58,621 nucleotides of DNA from positions 1-58,621 of the forward strand of contig CBFDCR010000030.1 of the NCBI GenBank assembly GCA_965603365.1, given 5' to 3'. Origin of the DNA: JAHELQ01 sp965603365. GTDB taxonomy: Bacteria > Acidobacteriota > Aminicenantia > UBA2199. The notes under the pieces are model-generated. The model was not told the origin of the DNA and searched no databases. It worked only from the letters and a program-made list of their open reading frames with translations. Made by a program: the position numbers and the translations under genes. Positions 1-9,822 of this stretch are shown piece by piece (positions within the stretch are counted from its first letter, which is position 1; every line of letters begins with the position of its first letter).

Positions 1-229
1 CTCCTCCTGTACTATTTTAGTCGTTTAAACAGCCAATGCCCCAAAATCAAGGCATCCGATCATCTGGCATTTCCGTTTCTTTGTGCCGGACGATCTGGGG
101 GGATTATATTTTGGATTGGGGTGGGGGGCAATCAAAATAGTCCAGGAAGCGTTTAAAATAGTCTATATTTTTTTTGTTTGGGGGGTTCCGGTAGGAGGAA
201 GCCGAAATATAATATGGAGTGGTGTGTGC
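1..229. other. Left-edge non-coding stretch
   Basis: No gene is supported here. The stretch is unusually G-rich on the + strand and lies downstream of the leftward sensor-regulator gene that ends at 230. The open frames that cross it are shadows of that gene. I see no convincing hairpin terminator. Confidence 0.5.
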
Positions 230-3200
230 TTACGCCTGGGGACTGGGGGGTGGCCTGGGGCTGCTTTCGGCGGCCTGGTAGGCGGAGGGGGATTGGTGGA
301 ATTTCTCCTTGAAGCAGGTGGCGAAGTAGGCGGGGGAGGAGAAGCCCACGTCAAAGGCCACGTCTGTCACGCTGCGGGATTTGTCTTTCAAGAGTTGGGC
401 GCCTCGCTCCAGGCGGTAGGAGAGGATGAACTGGTTGGGGGTCTCGCCGGTGAGGGCCCTGATCTTCTTAAACAGGGTGGAGCGGCCCATGTCGAGCCTG
501 TCGCACAATATGTCGATGGTGAATTCCGGGTCGTCCAGGTTCTCTTCTATGATGTGCTGGAATTTTTGCAGGAATTCGTCGTCTATGGAGGAGACAATGA
601 TTTCGGCGGGCAGGAGCATTTTCTGGCGCTGGATCTTTAATTGTAATTGGCGGCGCAGTTCGATGAGGTTTTTGATGCGGCCCAGCAGCATACGGGTGTT
701 GAAGGGCTTGGTGATGTAGTCGTCGGCACCGGTCTCCAGGCCTTCGATGATGCACTCTTGCGAAGCTTTGGCGGTTAACAGGATGATGGGGATATGGCTG
801 GTCTGGATGTCTGTTTTTAATGCCTGGCACAATTCGTAACCGTCGACTTCGGGCATCATGATGTCGCTGACGATCAAATCGGGGATGATCTCCCTGGCCT
901 TTTCGATCCCCTCTTTGCCGTTTTTGGCCTGGGCCACGGTATAGTGGGGTGCTAATGAGTCCCGCAGATGGACCCGCATATCGTCATGGTCTTCCACCAC
1001 CAGGATGACGGGCTTTCCCGGATCTTCTATCTCCGCCTCCGGGTGGGCTTCCTCCTGCGGTGGCGCATATAGGGCTTCGATTTCCCTGGATTTGGGGGCA
1101 GCAGCGGCGGCTTTGGCCGGAGCCGCGATGTCTTCCGGTTTGAGATGGCTCTTCCCCAGGGGCAGTTGGATCACAAATTCGCTGCCCTTGCCGACCTGGC
1201 TGTGGACATCGATCTTGCCGTGATGCAGCAGCACGATCTCCCTGGTTAAGGCCAGCCCGATGCCGGTGCCCTGCCGTCCCTTTTCCCTGGGATCGTCTGC
1301 CTGGTAGAAGCGGTCGAAAATATGGGCCAACTGCTCGCCGGCAATACCGGTGCCGGTGTCCTGCACCGATATATTGATAAAACCCGGGGGCTCCTGTTGG
1401 TTCAGGGAGAGGGAGACCGTTATCTTTCCGCCGGGGGGCGTAAATTTTACGGCGTTTATGAGCAGGTTGGTCATCACGTCTTCCATCTTTTGAGAATCAT
1501 AGTAGAAGGCGATCTCTTCATGCTGGCTGTGAAATTCCAGATCCAGTTTGTGCTGCCGGGCCAGCAGGTGGAATGCAGCCAGGATGCCTTTTAAGAAGGG
1601 GACGATATTTTGGAGGCTGGCTTGCAGTCTCATCTTGCCGCTGTCAAAGCGCGACAGGTCCAGCAGTTGATTGATCAGGATGAGCAGGCGCTGGGAATTG
1701 TGGAGCATGAGGTTCAGCCTCTTTTTTTGCTGTTGGTCCCGGCTGCCGATCAGCATCTCTTCCAGGGGACTCATGATCAGGGTCAAGGGGGTGCGGAATT
1801 CGTGGGAGATGTTGGCAAAAAAGCGGGACTTTACCCTGTCCATCTCGGTGAGCTTCCGGGACTGGTCTTCCAGTTGTTGGTTTTTCTCATTGATCTCCCT
1901 GGTTCTCTCTTTAACGATCCCCTCAAGCCTCTGTTTTTCGTGTGTCAGGCGGCTGGAGCGCCATTTCACCACCAGGAACATCAACAGGAAGAGTCCGGCG
2001 GCGTAGAGCGAGAAGGCCCACCAGGTCTTATACCAGGGGGGTAAAACTTTAAAGGGGAAAACGGCTTTTTGGCTGGGGGTCTGGTAGACATTTTGTGCCT
2101 GTACCCGGAACCGGTAGCGGCCGTTATCCAGGTTGGTATAATCCTTCTGGGTAGCCGCTTTCCATTCGCACCAGTTCCGGTCATACCCTTCCAGGAAATA
2201 GCGATATTGGGTAGCCGACTCGTTCTCGAAAAAGGGAGCCGCCCAGCGGAAGCGGAGATTCCTGTCTTTATAATCGATAACCGGGCTAAAACCTTTGGCG
2301 TCGGCACCGGTGCCGGTTCCATGACCGCCGAAGATGGCGGTGGTCTCGTTGATCGCCACTTCCCGGATAAGGGCGCTGATGTGAAGATCGTAATCTTTTT
2401 TAAATGTCTTGTCGTAATGGATCAGGCCGTCGATGCTGCCCAGCCAGATGGTCCGACCGTCGGGGTCCGCATAGATGGTGTTGACCTGGACGAGGGGGAG
2501 ACGGCGAAAGGGCCTGGCCTGGATGGTGAAGGAGCCGTTGGGATTGAGAATGGCCCGGTAATTCCTGGAGGCGGAGTGAAACCAGATATGGTTATCTTCA
2601 TCCTGGGTAAGGCGAAACACGGGCTTTCCGTCAGGGCCGCCGCAAAACCCATCGCCCAGGGTGGGGTCGGCCACAAACCTCTCCTTGTCCTCGGCGAACC
2701 GGTACATGCCTCTTTCCGTGGCAAACACGACATGCCCGGCTGCGGCAGTTGTATAGACCTCTCCTTCTGGCAGCCCGTGGGAGGCATCGTACCGGCTGAC
2801 ATCGGGCCGGTTCATACTGCCGGGAACATCGACCCTGAAAACGGTGCCGGTCAAAGTCCCCAGCCAGATTCGTCCTTTCTGGTCTTCGGCGATAGAGTGC
2901 ACCGGCTGGCCGATGGAGTCGAGCCGGTATTTTTCTCTCCATTGGCCGTTTTCCCGGGATAAAATCACCAATCCATAGTGGCTGCCGCACCAGACGTGAC
3001 CGGGATGGTGCCTGGAGCGCAGCAGCACATAAGATATATCCTTGATCACCATTCCCTTAATATTGTCCCTGTTTTCGATCCAAAACACCCCGGCAGTGGT
3101 GGCGGCCAGGAGGGAGTCTTCCAGCGACAGCAGGCCCCAGCAGCTTACCGGCAGGCCGGATACGGGACGGAATTGCCGCGGCGATTCGAGATAGTATAAC

Positions 3201-4318
3201 CCTTTGCTGGTGCCCACATATAAACGATCGTGGTGCCGGACTACCGACAGGACAATGCCCGGCAGGCTGGATCGCTCATCGTGGATAGAGAGGGGAGAGG
3301 CATACTCGATTTTTGTTATTCCTTTACCCAGGCAGAGCCACAGGTTTTCCTGGTTGTCCTCCAATATGTAGTTGATCTCGTCGTCCTGCAGACCGGCGCT
3401 TTTATCATAGATGCCTTTTAAGCGGCCGTCTGCATCCATGATGATCAGGCCCCCGTGAGCAGTGGCCAGGGCAAAGTCGCCAGAGGAGAGCCGGATACCG
3501 TGAAAGGCGGTATTCTCCTTTAGATAATCGTCCACCCCGGTGGGGAACGGTATCACCCTCTCCCCGTCATAGCGGTAAAATCCCGTTAACCGGGTACCGA
3601 TGAGCATTCTCCGGCTGTCGCTGTCGCCATGAAAGGGGGAGATCAAAAAAATTCTTTCCTGCGGCCCGGTAAACATGTCGCCCCCTGGTAAGATTTTCAA
3701 TGAATCGCCGGACATCTGCATCAGCCCAATGTTTTGCTGGTGTGTCCACAACCTTCCCCCCACAGTAAAAGAGTATAAAAAACGATGATCGGGTTTCCAG
3801 GCCTTCATTTGTCTGGCTTTGGGGTCCCAGCGCAGCAGCAATTCCGACGGGCAGAAGTAGATCCCCTCTTCGGTGGCGTGGCTGCGCCATACGTTGGAAA
3901 AACTTCGTTGATCCTCTTCCAGGTGTTCATTTAGGGAGATATATTGTAAAAACCCTCTATCGTCCGGCTTTAAGAAGCCGACCTCCCCATTGCCGCCGAC
4001 GTAAACGGTGCCCTTCTCATCGATGGCCAAAGACCTGACTGTCATGTTGGGCACATAGATCAACCGCCAGTCAACACCGTCATACATCAATACGCCGCCG
4101 TGGTTGGCCACATAGATAATGCCGTCCGGGTCCTGGGCAATGCCCCAATTTTGCGGCTGATGGTCATACTCCTTGTAGCTGTAGTTCTTGAAATATTTGG
4201 TGCCGCTGTCTTCGCCGCAAAGGGTACGGGGCGTCGGCATAAGTATCCCCAAAACCAAAATTCCCACCACAGACATGATGTTCTTAATCGCTGCCCTTTT
4301 AACCATTCTTTTATCCAT
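230..4318 (-). CDS. Hybrid two-component system protein: propeller sensor, histidine kinase, receiver, AraC HTH
   Basis: At 1362 aa this is a complete one-protein two-component system of the HTCS family, which senses extracellular ligands (often sugars) and activates transcription. Visible in order: signal/anchor segment (about 1-35), periplasmic two-component-regulator propeller repeats (about 45-640), a Y_Y_Y domain (about 660-740), a membrane helix (about 765-790), HisKA with SHEFRTPL (His near 838), HATPase with N box NLLINAVKFTPPGG and G boxes DTGTGIA and GTGIGLAL, a linker rich in Ala and Pro, a receiver with VSDIMMPEVDGYE (Asp near 1150) and the KPFN lysine, and a C-terminal AraC-type double HTH. 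All catalytic residues are present. The start has GAGAGG upstream and a promoter at 4337-4366. It stands alone; no target genes such as glycan-utilisation genes adjoin it, so its stimulus is unknown. Confidence 0.93.
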   Translation of the reverse strand: MDKRMVKRAAIKNIMSVVGILVLGILMPTPRTLCGEDSGTKYFKNYSYKEYDHQPQNWGIAQDPDGIIYVANHGGVLMYDGVDWRLIYVPNMTVRSLAIDEKGTVYVGGNGEVGFLKPDDRGFLQYISLNEHLEEDQRSFSNVWRSHATEEGIYFCPSELLLRWDPKARQMKAWKPDHRFLYSFTVGGRLWTHQQNIGLMQMSGDSLKILPGGDMFTGPQERIFLISPFHGDSDSRRMLIGTRLTGFYRYDGERVIPFPTGVDDYLKENTAFHGIRLSSGDFALATAHGGLIIMDADGRLKGIYDKSAGLQDDEINYILEDNQENLWLCLGKGITKIEYASPLSIHDERSSLPGIVLSVVRHHDRLYVGTSKGLYYLESPRQFRPVSGLPVSCWGLLSLEDSLLAATTAGVFWIENRDNIKGMVIKDISYVLLRSRHHPGHVWCGSHYGLVILSRENGQWREKYRLDSIGQPVHSIAEDQKGRIWLGTLTGTVFRVDVPGSMNRPDVSRYDASHGLPEGEVYTTAAAGHVVFATERGMYRFAEDKERFVADPTLGDGFCGGPDGKPVFRLTQDEDNHIWFHSASRNYRAILNPNGSFTIQARPFRRLPLVQVNTIYADPDGRTIWLGSIDGLIHYDKTFKKDYDLHISALIREVAINETTAIFGGHGTGTGADAKGFSPVIDYKDRNLRFRWAAPFFENESATQYRYFLEGYDRNWCEWKAATQKDYTNLDNGRYRFRVQAQNVYQTPSQKAVFPFKVLPPWYKTWWAFSLYAAGLFLLMFLVVKWRSSRLTHEKQRLEGIVKERTREINEKNQQLEDQSRKLTEMDRVKSRFFANISHEFRTPLTLIMSPLEEMLIGSRDQQQKKRLNLMLHNSQRLLILINQLLDLSRFDSGKMRLQASLQNIVPFLKGILAAFHLLARQHKLDLEFHSQHEEIAFYYDSQKMEDVMTNLLINAVKFTPPGGKITVSLSLNQQEPPGFINISVQDTGTGIAGEQLAHIFDRFYQADDPREKGRQGTGIGLALTREIVLLHHGKIDVHSQVGKGSEFVIQLPLGKSHLKPEDIAAPAKAAAAAPKSREIEALYAPPQEEAHPEAEIEDPGKPVILVVEDHDDMRVHLRDSLAPHYTVAQAKNGKEGIEKAREIIPDLIVSDIMMPEVDGYELCQALKTDIQTSHIPIILLTAKASQECIIEGLETGADDYITKPFNTRMLLGRIKNLIELRRQLQLKIQRQKMLLPAEIIVSSIDDEFLQKFQHIIEENLDDPEFTIDILCDRLDMGRSTLFKKIRALTGETPNQFILSYRLERGAQLLKDKSRSVTDVAFDVGFSSPAYFATCFKEKFHQSPSAYQAAESSPRPPPSPQA

Positions 4319-4336
4319 GTTCCTCTCTTAAAAAAT

Positions 4337-4366
4337 AGTTTACACCAAAACCCAAACACTTTTCAA
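4337..4366 (-). promoter_or_regulatory. Candidate promoter of the hybrid sensor gene
   Basis: On the minus strand TTGAAA (4361-4366) and TAAACT (4337-4342) are separated by 18 bp, about 20 bp upstream of the ATG, with a purine-rich ribosome site between. Confidence 0.45.
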
Positions 4367-4447
4367 CCCCCTTTTTCAACAGAATTGCAGTCCACGGTGC
4401 GGTTTTACTCGAAACCGACCAAAATAATGACATCAAGGCAGCAGTTG

Positions 4448-4462
4448 TCCGGAATTTCCGGA
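4448..4462. promoter_or_regulatory. 15-bp perfect palindrome
   Basis: TCCGGAA and TTCCGGA flank a single T in the gap between two leftward genes. It could be an operator for the hybrid sensor promoter, whose -35 lies about 80 bp away, or part of the upstream gene's 3' end. No partner protein can be named. Confidence 0.3.
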
Positions 4463-4532
4463 AAACTGGCAACAAATAAGGTGCCAGGCAAAAAATCCGA
4501 TCTGGCTTAAGGCCAATAAAGGGGGAAGGGGG

Positions 4533-6932
4533 TCAGGATAAGAGTTGGTAGGCTTGTGCCAGTTCCAACCATAGGGAACTGGTAAAAGACTGCCCAAACT
4601 GTTCATGAAAAAACCGCAGGGCAGAGGAAATCACGGCCCAGGTTTCACCGCTGTCACGTTTGCTACTATGCTCCAGGGCGCCCAACCAGTATTTGAGGGC
4701 AGCTTCTAATGGGTCCGGCTCACCGGTCATCTTTCTGACGATTATACGATGACAGTTGGATCGAACACTATTGTAGCCCTCCATAATATTGGCGATGGCA
4801 TGTAATGCGCCTTCAAGCCAACGGGGACCTGGTCGTTCCAGCGCTATGGCCAGACCGGCAAAAATAGCAGCCGTCTCCGCCGTGGGCCAACCTATATCCG
4901 AAGCTATCTCCACTACCCAGTCCATGTCCCCGGCTTTCAGAGCGGCCTCAATATCCACCGGATTAACCGGCTGCCAGAGTTCGTGGTCATGGCTGATCAC
5001 CTCGAAGTAGGTTTGTCGGGCATCTTTGTATCTCCCCATCTCAGCCTGCCACCCGGCGATCCAGCATAAGGCTTCGGCTTGCAACCATTCGTCATCAATG
5101 GTCTTCGCGGTAGCTTTTAGTGAGTGCAGGAGTTCATGGTTGCTCACACTAACCGCTACCTCTGCGGTGAGACCGATGATGCGCGCCAATGTATTGGGGT
5201 CGGTCTCTTGCTTGATAGCCTCTAACAATTGTTGGATAGCCCGGTTGGCCAGTGGGAACTTTTTCTCCTTAACCAGCGTTAGAGCAATCTGAGCCAGCCC
5301 GTCTGTCAAAGCACTACTCTCTTCTAATTGGTTCAGGGCCTGGTCTAACAGTTCATGGGGTGTTGCCTGTAGGGTCGGAGAATCCATATTTTCTTCCCGC
5401 CATACAGCCAGTATGTCTCGGGCACCGGGTTCTCTTAACGCCGCCGCCTGCATCAGTTGTTCGGCCTCTTTTGCCTGGGCTAAGGCACCGGCTTTGGTGA
5501 ACGCTTTTGCTGCATGGTAAGCCAGTTCGGCTTGCTGCCTGGGCGCCTGACGTTGTTTAGCCCTGGACAGCACCCAGTCCAGCCCGGAGATATCCCCCAA
5601 CTGAGCCAATGCTCCGGCCAGTTCAATCAGTGCATCATTCTCTTCCCAATCATCTTTTGGTAATTGCCAATCTAAAGAGGCCGAGACAGCTTTTTTGGTG
5701 CCCGCTGTATCGCCCGAGGCCAACAATCCCAGGGCAACTTTGCCTCGTTTTTCCCAGTCTAACCCGATTCCCGATTTTTTCCATAAGTGGTTGATCAGGA
5801 CATGTAACCTGTCGGCAATACTTCCACTAACAAGGGGGGGGGCGATCCTGGCCAGTTCAACCAGAAGCATGAGCCGTTCTTCTTCAGATTCCACCGTCAA
5901 GGCCGCTCTAAGTGCCTCCGTCAGCCTTTGACGGCCCGTTACCAGGTTATCAGACCGTTGAACTCCCTTGGCTGCCGCCATCAGGATGCGGCTCCGCTGA
6001 CCGGTGTCCACATTTTTGCCGGCGATTCGCCAGGCATCGGTTAACCGGCCGGCTTCGGCCAATACCCGGGCCAGTTTAAACAGGGCTTCCCCCTCCTTAA
6101 CCCCGGAGGATAAACCTAACGCTTTGTCTAAGATATCCATTGCCTGGTGACGATCTGTCGGGAGCATGTTGGCAGCCGCGTCGCAAAGTGCGGTGATCTG
6201 GCCCTCTTTATCGGTTAAAGCGTGGGCAGCCGCCAGGGTACGCTCTATATTACCCACTGCTGCCCAGGCATTGACTAAAGCCGTATGGGTGGTAGAGACC
6301 GCTCCCCCCTCATCACCCTCTGCCTCTGTTTGGAGGGTGTCTGCCAATGATAAAGCTTCCTCTGACTGTCCTGCCCGGGCGCGTGCGCAGACCAATTGAC
6401 CCAGGGCTTCGTACTTCTCATTGAAGAAATCTGCGGGAGCAGACAGCAGTAGTTCCCGGGCCTGATTCCAGAGGGAGTCGGCATCAGGATGCCCTCCCAA
6501 CTCGAATATTGTCTGGCCAATGTTTACCAGGAATTTGGCACGTTCAATAGGATTGGGGATTGCTTCCACCAACTGCACCGCCTGATCCGTATCACCTAAC
6601 AGCGTCATCGCCTCAAGCACAGACAGGGGTACCCGTTTTATGGCCTGTACCAAACTTGCGGAAATCAGTGCCAGGACAGCCGGCCGCACCAGGTATGTGC
6701 CCATAGCGGATAGATCACCCAGGTGGGCCATTGATTCGATCTGATCGACCGCTGCCGAAAATGCTCTCCGGACATCTTCACGGTACAACTGACCGCTGGA
6801 AGCAAAATCAAGGGAACATTGATACCACTCTTTTGAAACAACCAGATGATAGAGATCATCACCCATGCCTGCCTCATGCAAGTGGTAACTCAGGTGCCGG
6901 ATACCGTATTCGTCATATAGCCAGTTTCCCAT
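4533..6932 (-). CDS. Large alpha-helical repeat protein (TPR/HEAT-like), STAND sensor-like
   Basis: 799 aa, with no signal peptide or membrane helix, so cytoplasmic. After an N-terminal motif YGIRHLSYHLHEAG (about 9-22) it consists of some 18-20 degenerate helix-pair repeats of 33-40 residues, with recurring A-x-A-G-x-x-x-x-A and LGDxxxA patterns typical of TPR-like solenoids. The N-terminal motif matches the segment that follows the winged-helix region in STAND NTPases and precedes their repeat sensor. The neighbouring WD40 protein begins with the same kind of motif. The gene starts 27 bp after the WD40 gene and must be co-transcribed with it; no good ribosome site is visible, so translation may be coupled. 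I infer a detached sensor/repeat arm of a STAND-like system. No enzymatic motif is present. Confidence 0.7.
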   Translation of the reverse strand: MGNWLYDEYGIRHLSYHLHEAGMGDDLYHLVVSKEWYQCSLDFASSGQLYREDVRRAFSAAVDQIESMAHLGDLSAMGTYLVRPAVLALISASLVQAIKRVPLSVLEAMTLLGDTDQAVQLVEAIPNPIERAKFLVNIGQTIFELGGHPDADSLWNQARELLLSAPADFFNEKYEALGQLVCARARAGQSEEALSLADTLQTEAEGDEGGAVSTTHTALVNAWAAVGNIERTLAAAHALTDKEGQITALCDAAANMLPTDRHQAMDILDKALGLSSGVKEGEALFKLARVLAEAGRLTDAWRIAGKNVDTGQRSRILMAAAKGVQRSDNLVTGRQRLTEALRAALTVESEEERLMLLVELARIAPPLVSGSIADRLHVLINHLWKKSGIGLDWEKRGKVALGLLASGDTAGTKKAVSASLDWQLPKDDWEENDALIELAGALAQLGDISGLDWVLSRAKQRQAPRQQAELAYHAAKAFTKAGALAQAKEAEQLMQAAALREPGARDILAVWREENMDSPTLQATPHELLDQALNQLEESSALTDGLAQIALTLVKEKKFPLANRAIQQLLEAIKQETDPNTLARIIGLTAEVAVSVSNHELLHSLKATAKTIDDEWLQAEALCWIAGWQAEMGRYKDARQTYFEVISHDHELWQPVNPVDIEAALKAGDMDWVVEIASDIGWPTAETAAIFAGLAIALERPGPRWLEGALHAIANIMEGYNSVRSNCHRIIVRKMTGEPDPLEAALKYWLGALEHSSKRDSGETWAVISSALRFFHEQFGQSFTSSLWLELAQAYQLLS

Positions 6933-6959
6933 TTTTAGCCAATACTAATTTAATAGTAA

Positions 6960-9257
6960 TCAAGATAAAAAACCTTCTAATTTCAAAAAATGAACGCTGC
7001 CTGATACACTTCCTGTGATAATGGTTTTGCTGTCCTTTAGGGCCGCACAACTTAGAAGCCAGTCATCTCCGGTGAAGGTGGCAACATTGCGTCCGTTTGT
7101 CAGATCCCAAACTTTTAGGGTGTAATCATTTGAGGCGGAGATAAGGCGGCGACTGTCTGCTGTCACCACAATTGCGTTAACCCAGTCTCGGTGGCCATGG
7201 ATCGTCAACAGTTCATCACCTGTTCTCAGACTCCACATTTTCAGAATCATTCTATCTGAGGTTGAGATGACTTTTTCTCCGTCCGCTGTGATTGCGAATG
7301 CTATTTGTTCACGAGACCAGCCGCCTCCGTGGGCAGAAAAACTGCATAATTCTTTACCATTGCCGAGGTCCCATATTTTGATGGTTCCACCATAAGGAGA
7401 ACAAGAGACCGCATGAATCCCGTCCGGTGTTACCAATACCGAGCCAACGGGATATTTGGGTACATGAAGAGTTAACAATTCCTTACCACATGATAGATCC
7501 CACAATTTCAAAGTTTTATCAAAGGAAGCAGAGAGGGCACATCGTCCATCCGGTGTTAACGCGACCGACATTACTCTGTCGCTGTGACCTATGAGTGTAA
7601 AGCATTCAGCGCCGGTTTCCAGGTTCCATATTTTGAGTGTTTTATCGAAGGAAGCAGAAATGGCATGTTTACCGTCAGGTGCTATCGCGACCGCATTGAC
7701 CCGGTCACTATGGCCGGAAAGGGTGAACAACTCACGGCCATCGTTGAGGCTCCACACTTTGAGGGTTTTATCATGTGAGGCAGATACGATGCGTTTACCA
7801 TCCGGGGTAATCGCCGCCCCTTTAACCCAGTCGGAATGGCCGGACAGTGTGAATATCTCGCTGCCATTCTCCGGGTTCCACACTTTGAGGGTAGCGTCAT
7901 CTGAAATAGTGATGACACGCGTCTCATCCGGTGTTTTCAACACATTGGTAACCCAACTGTGGTGACCGGGGATGAAGGGAAATTTTTGGTTACTTTCCAG
8001 GTCCCATACTCTCAGGGTTTGATCCTCAGAGGCCGAAATAACCCGCGTACCGTCAGGCATTAGTGCGAGAGCATAGACCGGCAAGCTGTGGCCATAGAAA
8101 TCTCGCATCTTTTTACCTTTTTTTAAGTCCCACATTTTCATCCAACCTAACTTATCAGCGGAAATAGCGTGGCACCCATCCGGCGTCACTACTACCGAAC
8201 TAATCGAAGTATTGTGGCCGGAAAGAGTGAAGATTTCTTTACCATTAAAAAGATCCCATACTCTGAGAGTGCCATCACTCGAGGCAGAGATAGCCTGCCT
8301 ACCATCCGGCATAACCGCTGCTGAATTCACCCCACCGGTGTGACCGGAGAGAGTGAATAGTGCCTTTCCAGAACTGAGTTCCCACACCTTTAACGTTTTG
8401 TCCTCTGAAGCGGATACAGCACGTTTCCCATCCGGTGTAACTGCGACCGAGCGGATCGAACCGCTGTGGCCATGGAACGTGAGGAGTTCATGACCATTTG
8501 TGATATCCCACAGTTTAAGGGTGTGATCTAATGAAGCGGACATAGCGCGTTTTCCATCCGGCAGAACTGCTATTGAATTAATCGGAGACCGATGACCGGA
8601 AAGGGTGAGTAGTTCTTTGCCATTGTTAATATCCCAAATCTTAAGAGTATTATCACCATTGTCACCGATGACACGTGTCCCGTCCAGTGTAACTGCCACA
8701 GATTTGCCTCTATTTTTTTTGGGAAAGATAGTTAATATTTCATCACCATAATATGAATCCCAAATCTTTATAGTACCGTCATCCGAAAGAGAAATAATGC
8801 GTGTTCCATCCGGCGTCAATACCACCGCGACAACCCAGTCGGTGTGTCCGCTTAGAGTTTGAACAAGTGGGTTACCAGGAGGTGTTAAGGTAGGTTTCAA
8901 CGGGCGTAACCACGGGACGTTAACCTTCCGGATGATTGAGGTTAATATCATTTGAATATTTGGCATTCCACAGGAGAGTAAACGTCCTAAAAGTTGACCC
9001 CTTAACTGCATCTTATCCTCATCCAGGACATGCCTGGAAAGTCGAAGCGCATGCTGCAAAAGGGACAATTCCGCATCGTCCGGGATAAGCCCAAAATCCG
9101 CAATCAAAGCATTGACATCCGTTGCATTTAATTTAGCTTGTAACCAACAGAACTCAAAAAATAATTCCCGCAGTGTCTCAATCTGTTCACTTTGGGCCAG
9201 GTGATACGGGACATGCCAAAAACCGTATTGGTCGAAAGAAATATAACAATTACTCAT
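6960..9257 (-). CDS. WD40-repeat protein with STAND-type N-terminal helical motif
   Basis: 765 aa, cytoplasmic. Residues about 1-110 are helical and open with YGFWHVPYHLAQSEQ, the motif shared with the downstream repeat protein. Then come 15 WD40 repeats (about 130-765). Each follows the pattern GH-x-x-x-V-x-x-x-A-x-T-P-D-G-x-x-x-x-S-A-S-x-D-x-T-L-K-x-W-D, enough for two seven-bladed propellers plus one repeat. Repeats 9-11 are nearly identical at the protein level, suggesting recent internal duplication. GGAGG lies just before the ATG. It is the first gene of a leftward pair and diverges from the ATPase/CHAT gene across the 21-bp repeat array. Its likely role is ligand or partner recognition in a STAND-like signalling complex; this is inference. 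Confidence 0.88.
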   Translation of the reverse strand: MSNCYISFDQYGFWHVPYHLAQSEQIETLRELFFEFCWLQAKLNATDVNALIADFGLIPDDAELSLLQHALRLSRHVLDEDKMQLRGQLLGRLLSCGMPNIQMILTSIIRKVNVPWLRPLKPTLTPPGNPLVQTLSGHTDWVVAVVLTPDGTRIISLSDDGTIKIWDSYYGDEILTIFPKKNRGKSVAVTLDGTRVIGDNGDNTLKIWDINNGKELLTLSGHRSPINSIAVLPDGKRAMSASLDHTLKLWDITNGHELLTFHGHSGSIRSVAVTPDGKRAVSASEDKTLKVWELSSGKALFTLSGHTGGVNSAAVMPDGRQAISASSDGTLRVWDLFNGKEIFTLSGHNTSISSVVVTPDGCHAISADKLGWMKMWDLKKGKKMRDFYGHSLPVYALALMPDGTRVISASEDQTLRVWDLESNQKFPFIPGHHSWVTNVLKTPDETRVITISDDATLKVWNPENGSEIFTLSGHSDWVKGAAITPDGKRIVSASHDKTLKVWSLNDGRELFTLSGHSDRVNAVAIAPDGKHAISASFDKTLKIWNLETGAECFTLIGHSDRVMSVALTPDGRCALSASFDKTLKLWDLSCGKELLTLHVPKYPVGSVLVTPDGIHAVSCSPYGGTIKIWDLGNGKELCSFSAHGGGWSREQIAFAITADGEKVISTSDRMILKMWSLRTGDELLTIHGHRDWVNAIVVTADSRRLISASNDYTLKVWDLTNGRNVATFTGDDWLLSCAALKDSKTIITGSVSGSVHFLKLEGFLS

Positions 9258-9389
9258 CGCCCTCCATATTCTTCACATGAGTTGTCAACAATTCAAAATC
9301 TTTACACACCATTCTTGCTCTTTTTTAATGTTATTTTAGGTAAATGAGCTCCATATGTCAATTATAGGGCAAAAGGCTCTCCCGGAGGC

Positions 9390-9767
9390 GCGATTTAGCT
9401 GCTCAGAGCAGCGATGGATCTGCCCGGAACAGCGATTGAACTGTTCGACGCAGCGATCGATCTGTTTTGATCACCGATGAAGCAGTTCAGAACTACAATA
9501 CAGCAGTTTGGAACTTCAATGCCGCAGTTCAAAGCTGAAATCGAGCAGTTCAAAAGTGCGATACCGCAGCTCTGAACTGCGACAGGGCAGTTTATAACTA
9601 CGATCTGGCAGTTTTGAGCTGCGACAGGGCAGTTAAAAGCTGCGATACCGCAGTTCTGAACTGCGATACTTCAAAAAAAAACTGCGACGCTGCAGTTAAA
9701 AGCTGCGATCAGGCTGTTCCAGGCAGCGATTTAGCTGCTCAGAGCAGCGATATGGCTGTTCGGAAAT
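9390..9767. repeat. 18 tandem units of a 21-bp palindromic repeat
   Basis: Eighteen consecutive units of exactly 21 bp with no indel between units. The core is GCGAT-n3-GCAGTT-n3-AACT, so adjoining units form GCAGTT-n3-AACTGC inverted repeats with 6-bp spacers. Units 1 and 17 are identical and use GCTGCT-n3-AGCAGC, so both arms changed together. All forward frames contain stops, so this is not a coding repeat on that strand. It fills most of the 565-bp divergent gap and ends 6 bp before the -35 box of the rightward gene. There are no unique spacers, so it is not CRISPR. Its function is unknown; phased protein-binding sites or hairpins are possible. Confidence 0.9.
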
Positions 9768-9773
9768 AAACTC

Positions 9774-9802
9774 TTGAATTTAATATGTCTTTAGTGGATA
9801 AT
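9774..9802 (+). promoter_or_regulatory. Promoter of the ATPase/CHAT gene
   Basis: TTGAAT (9774-9779), 17 bp, GATAAT (9797-9802), then AGGTGAG and the ATG at 9823. The -35 box begins 6 bp after the last 21-bp repeat unit, so proteins bound to the array would sit in an activator position. Confidence 0.6.
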
Positions 9803-9822
9803 TATCCAGGTGAGAAAATACA

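Noticed and set aside
83..2962. Long + strand open frames of 60-300 codons (for example 2069-2962)
   Set aside because: They are antisense shadows of the hybrid sensor gene; their translations have no domain pattern and no ribosome sites.
9390..9767. CRISPR array
   Set aside because: Units are continuous and degenerate at 21 bp, with no unique spacers and no cas genes nearby.
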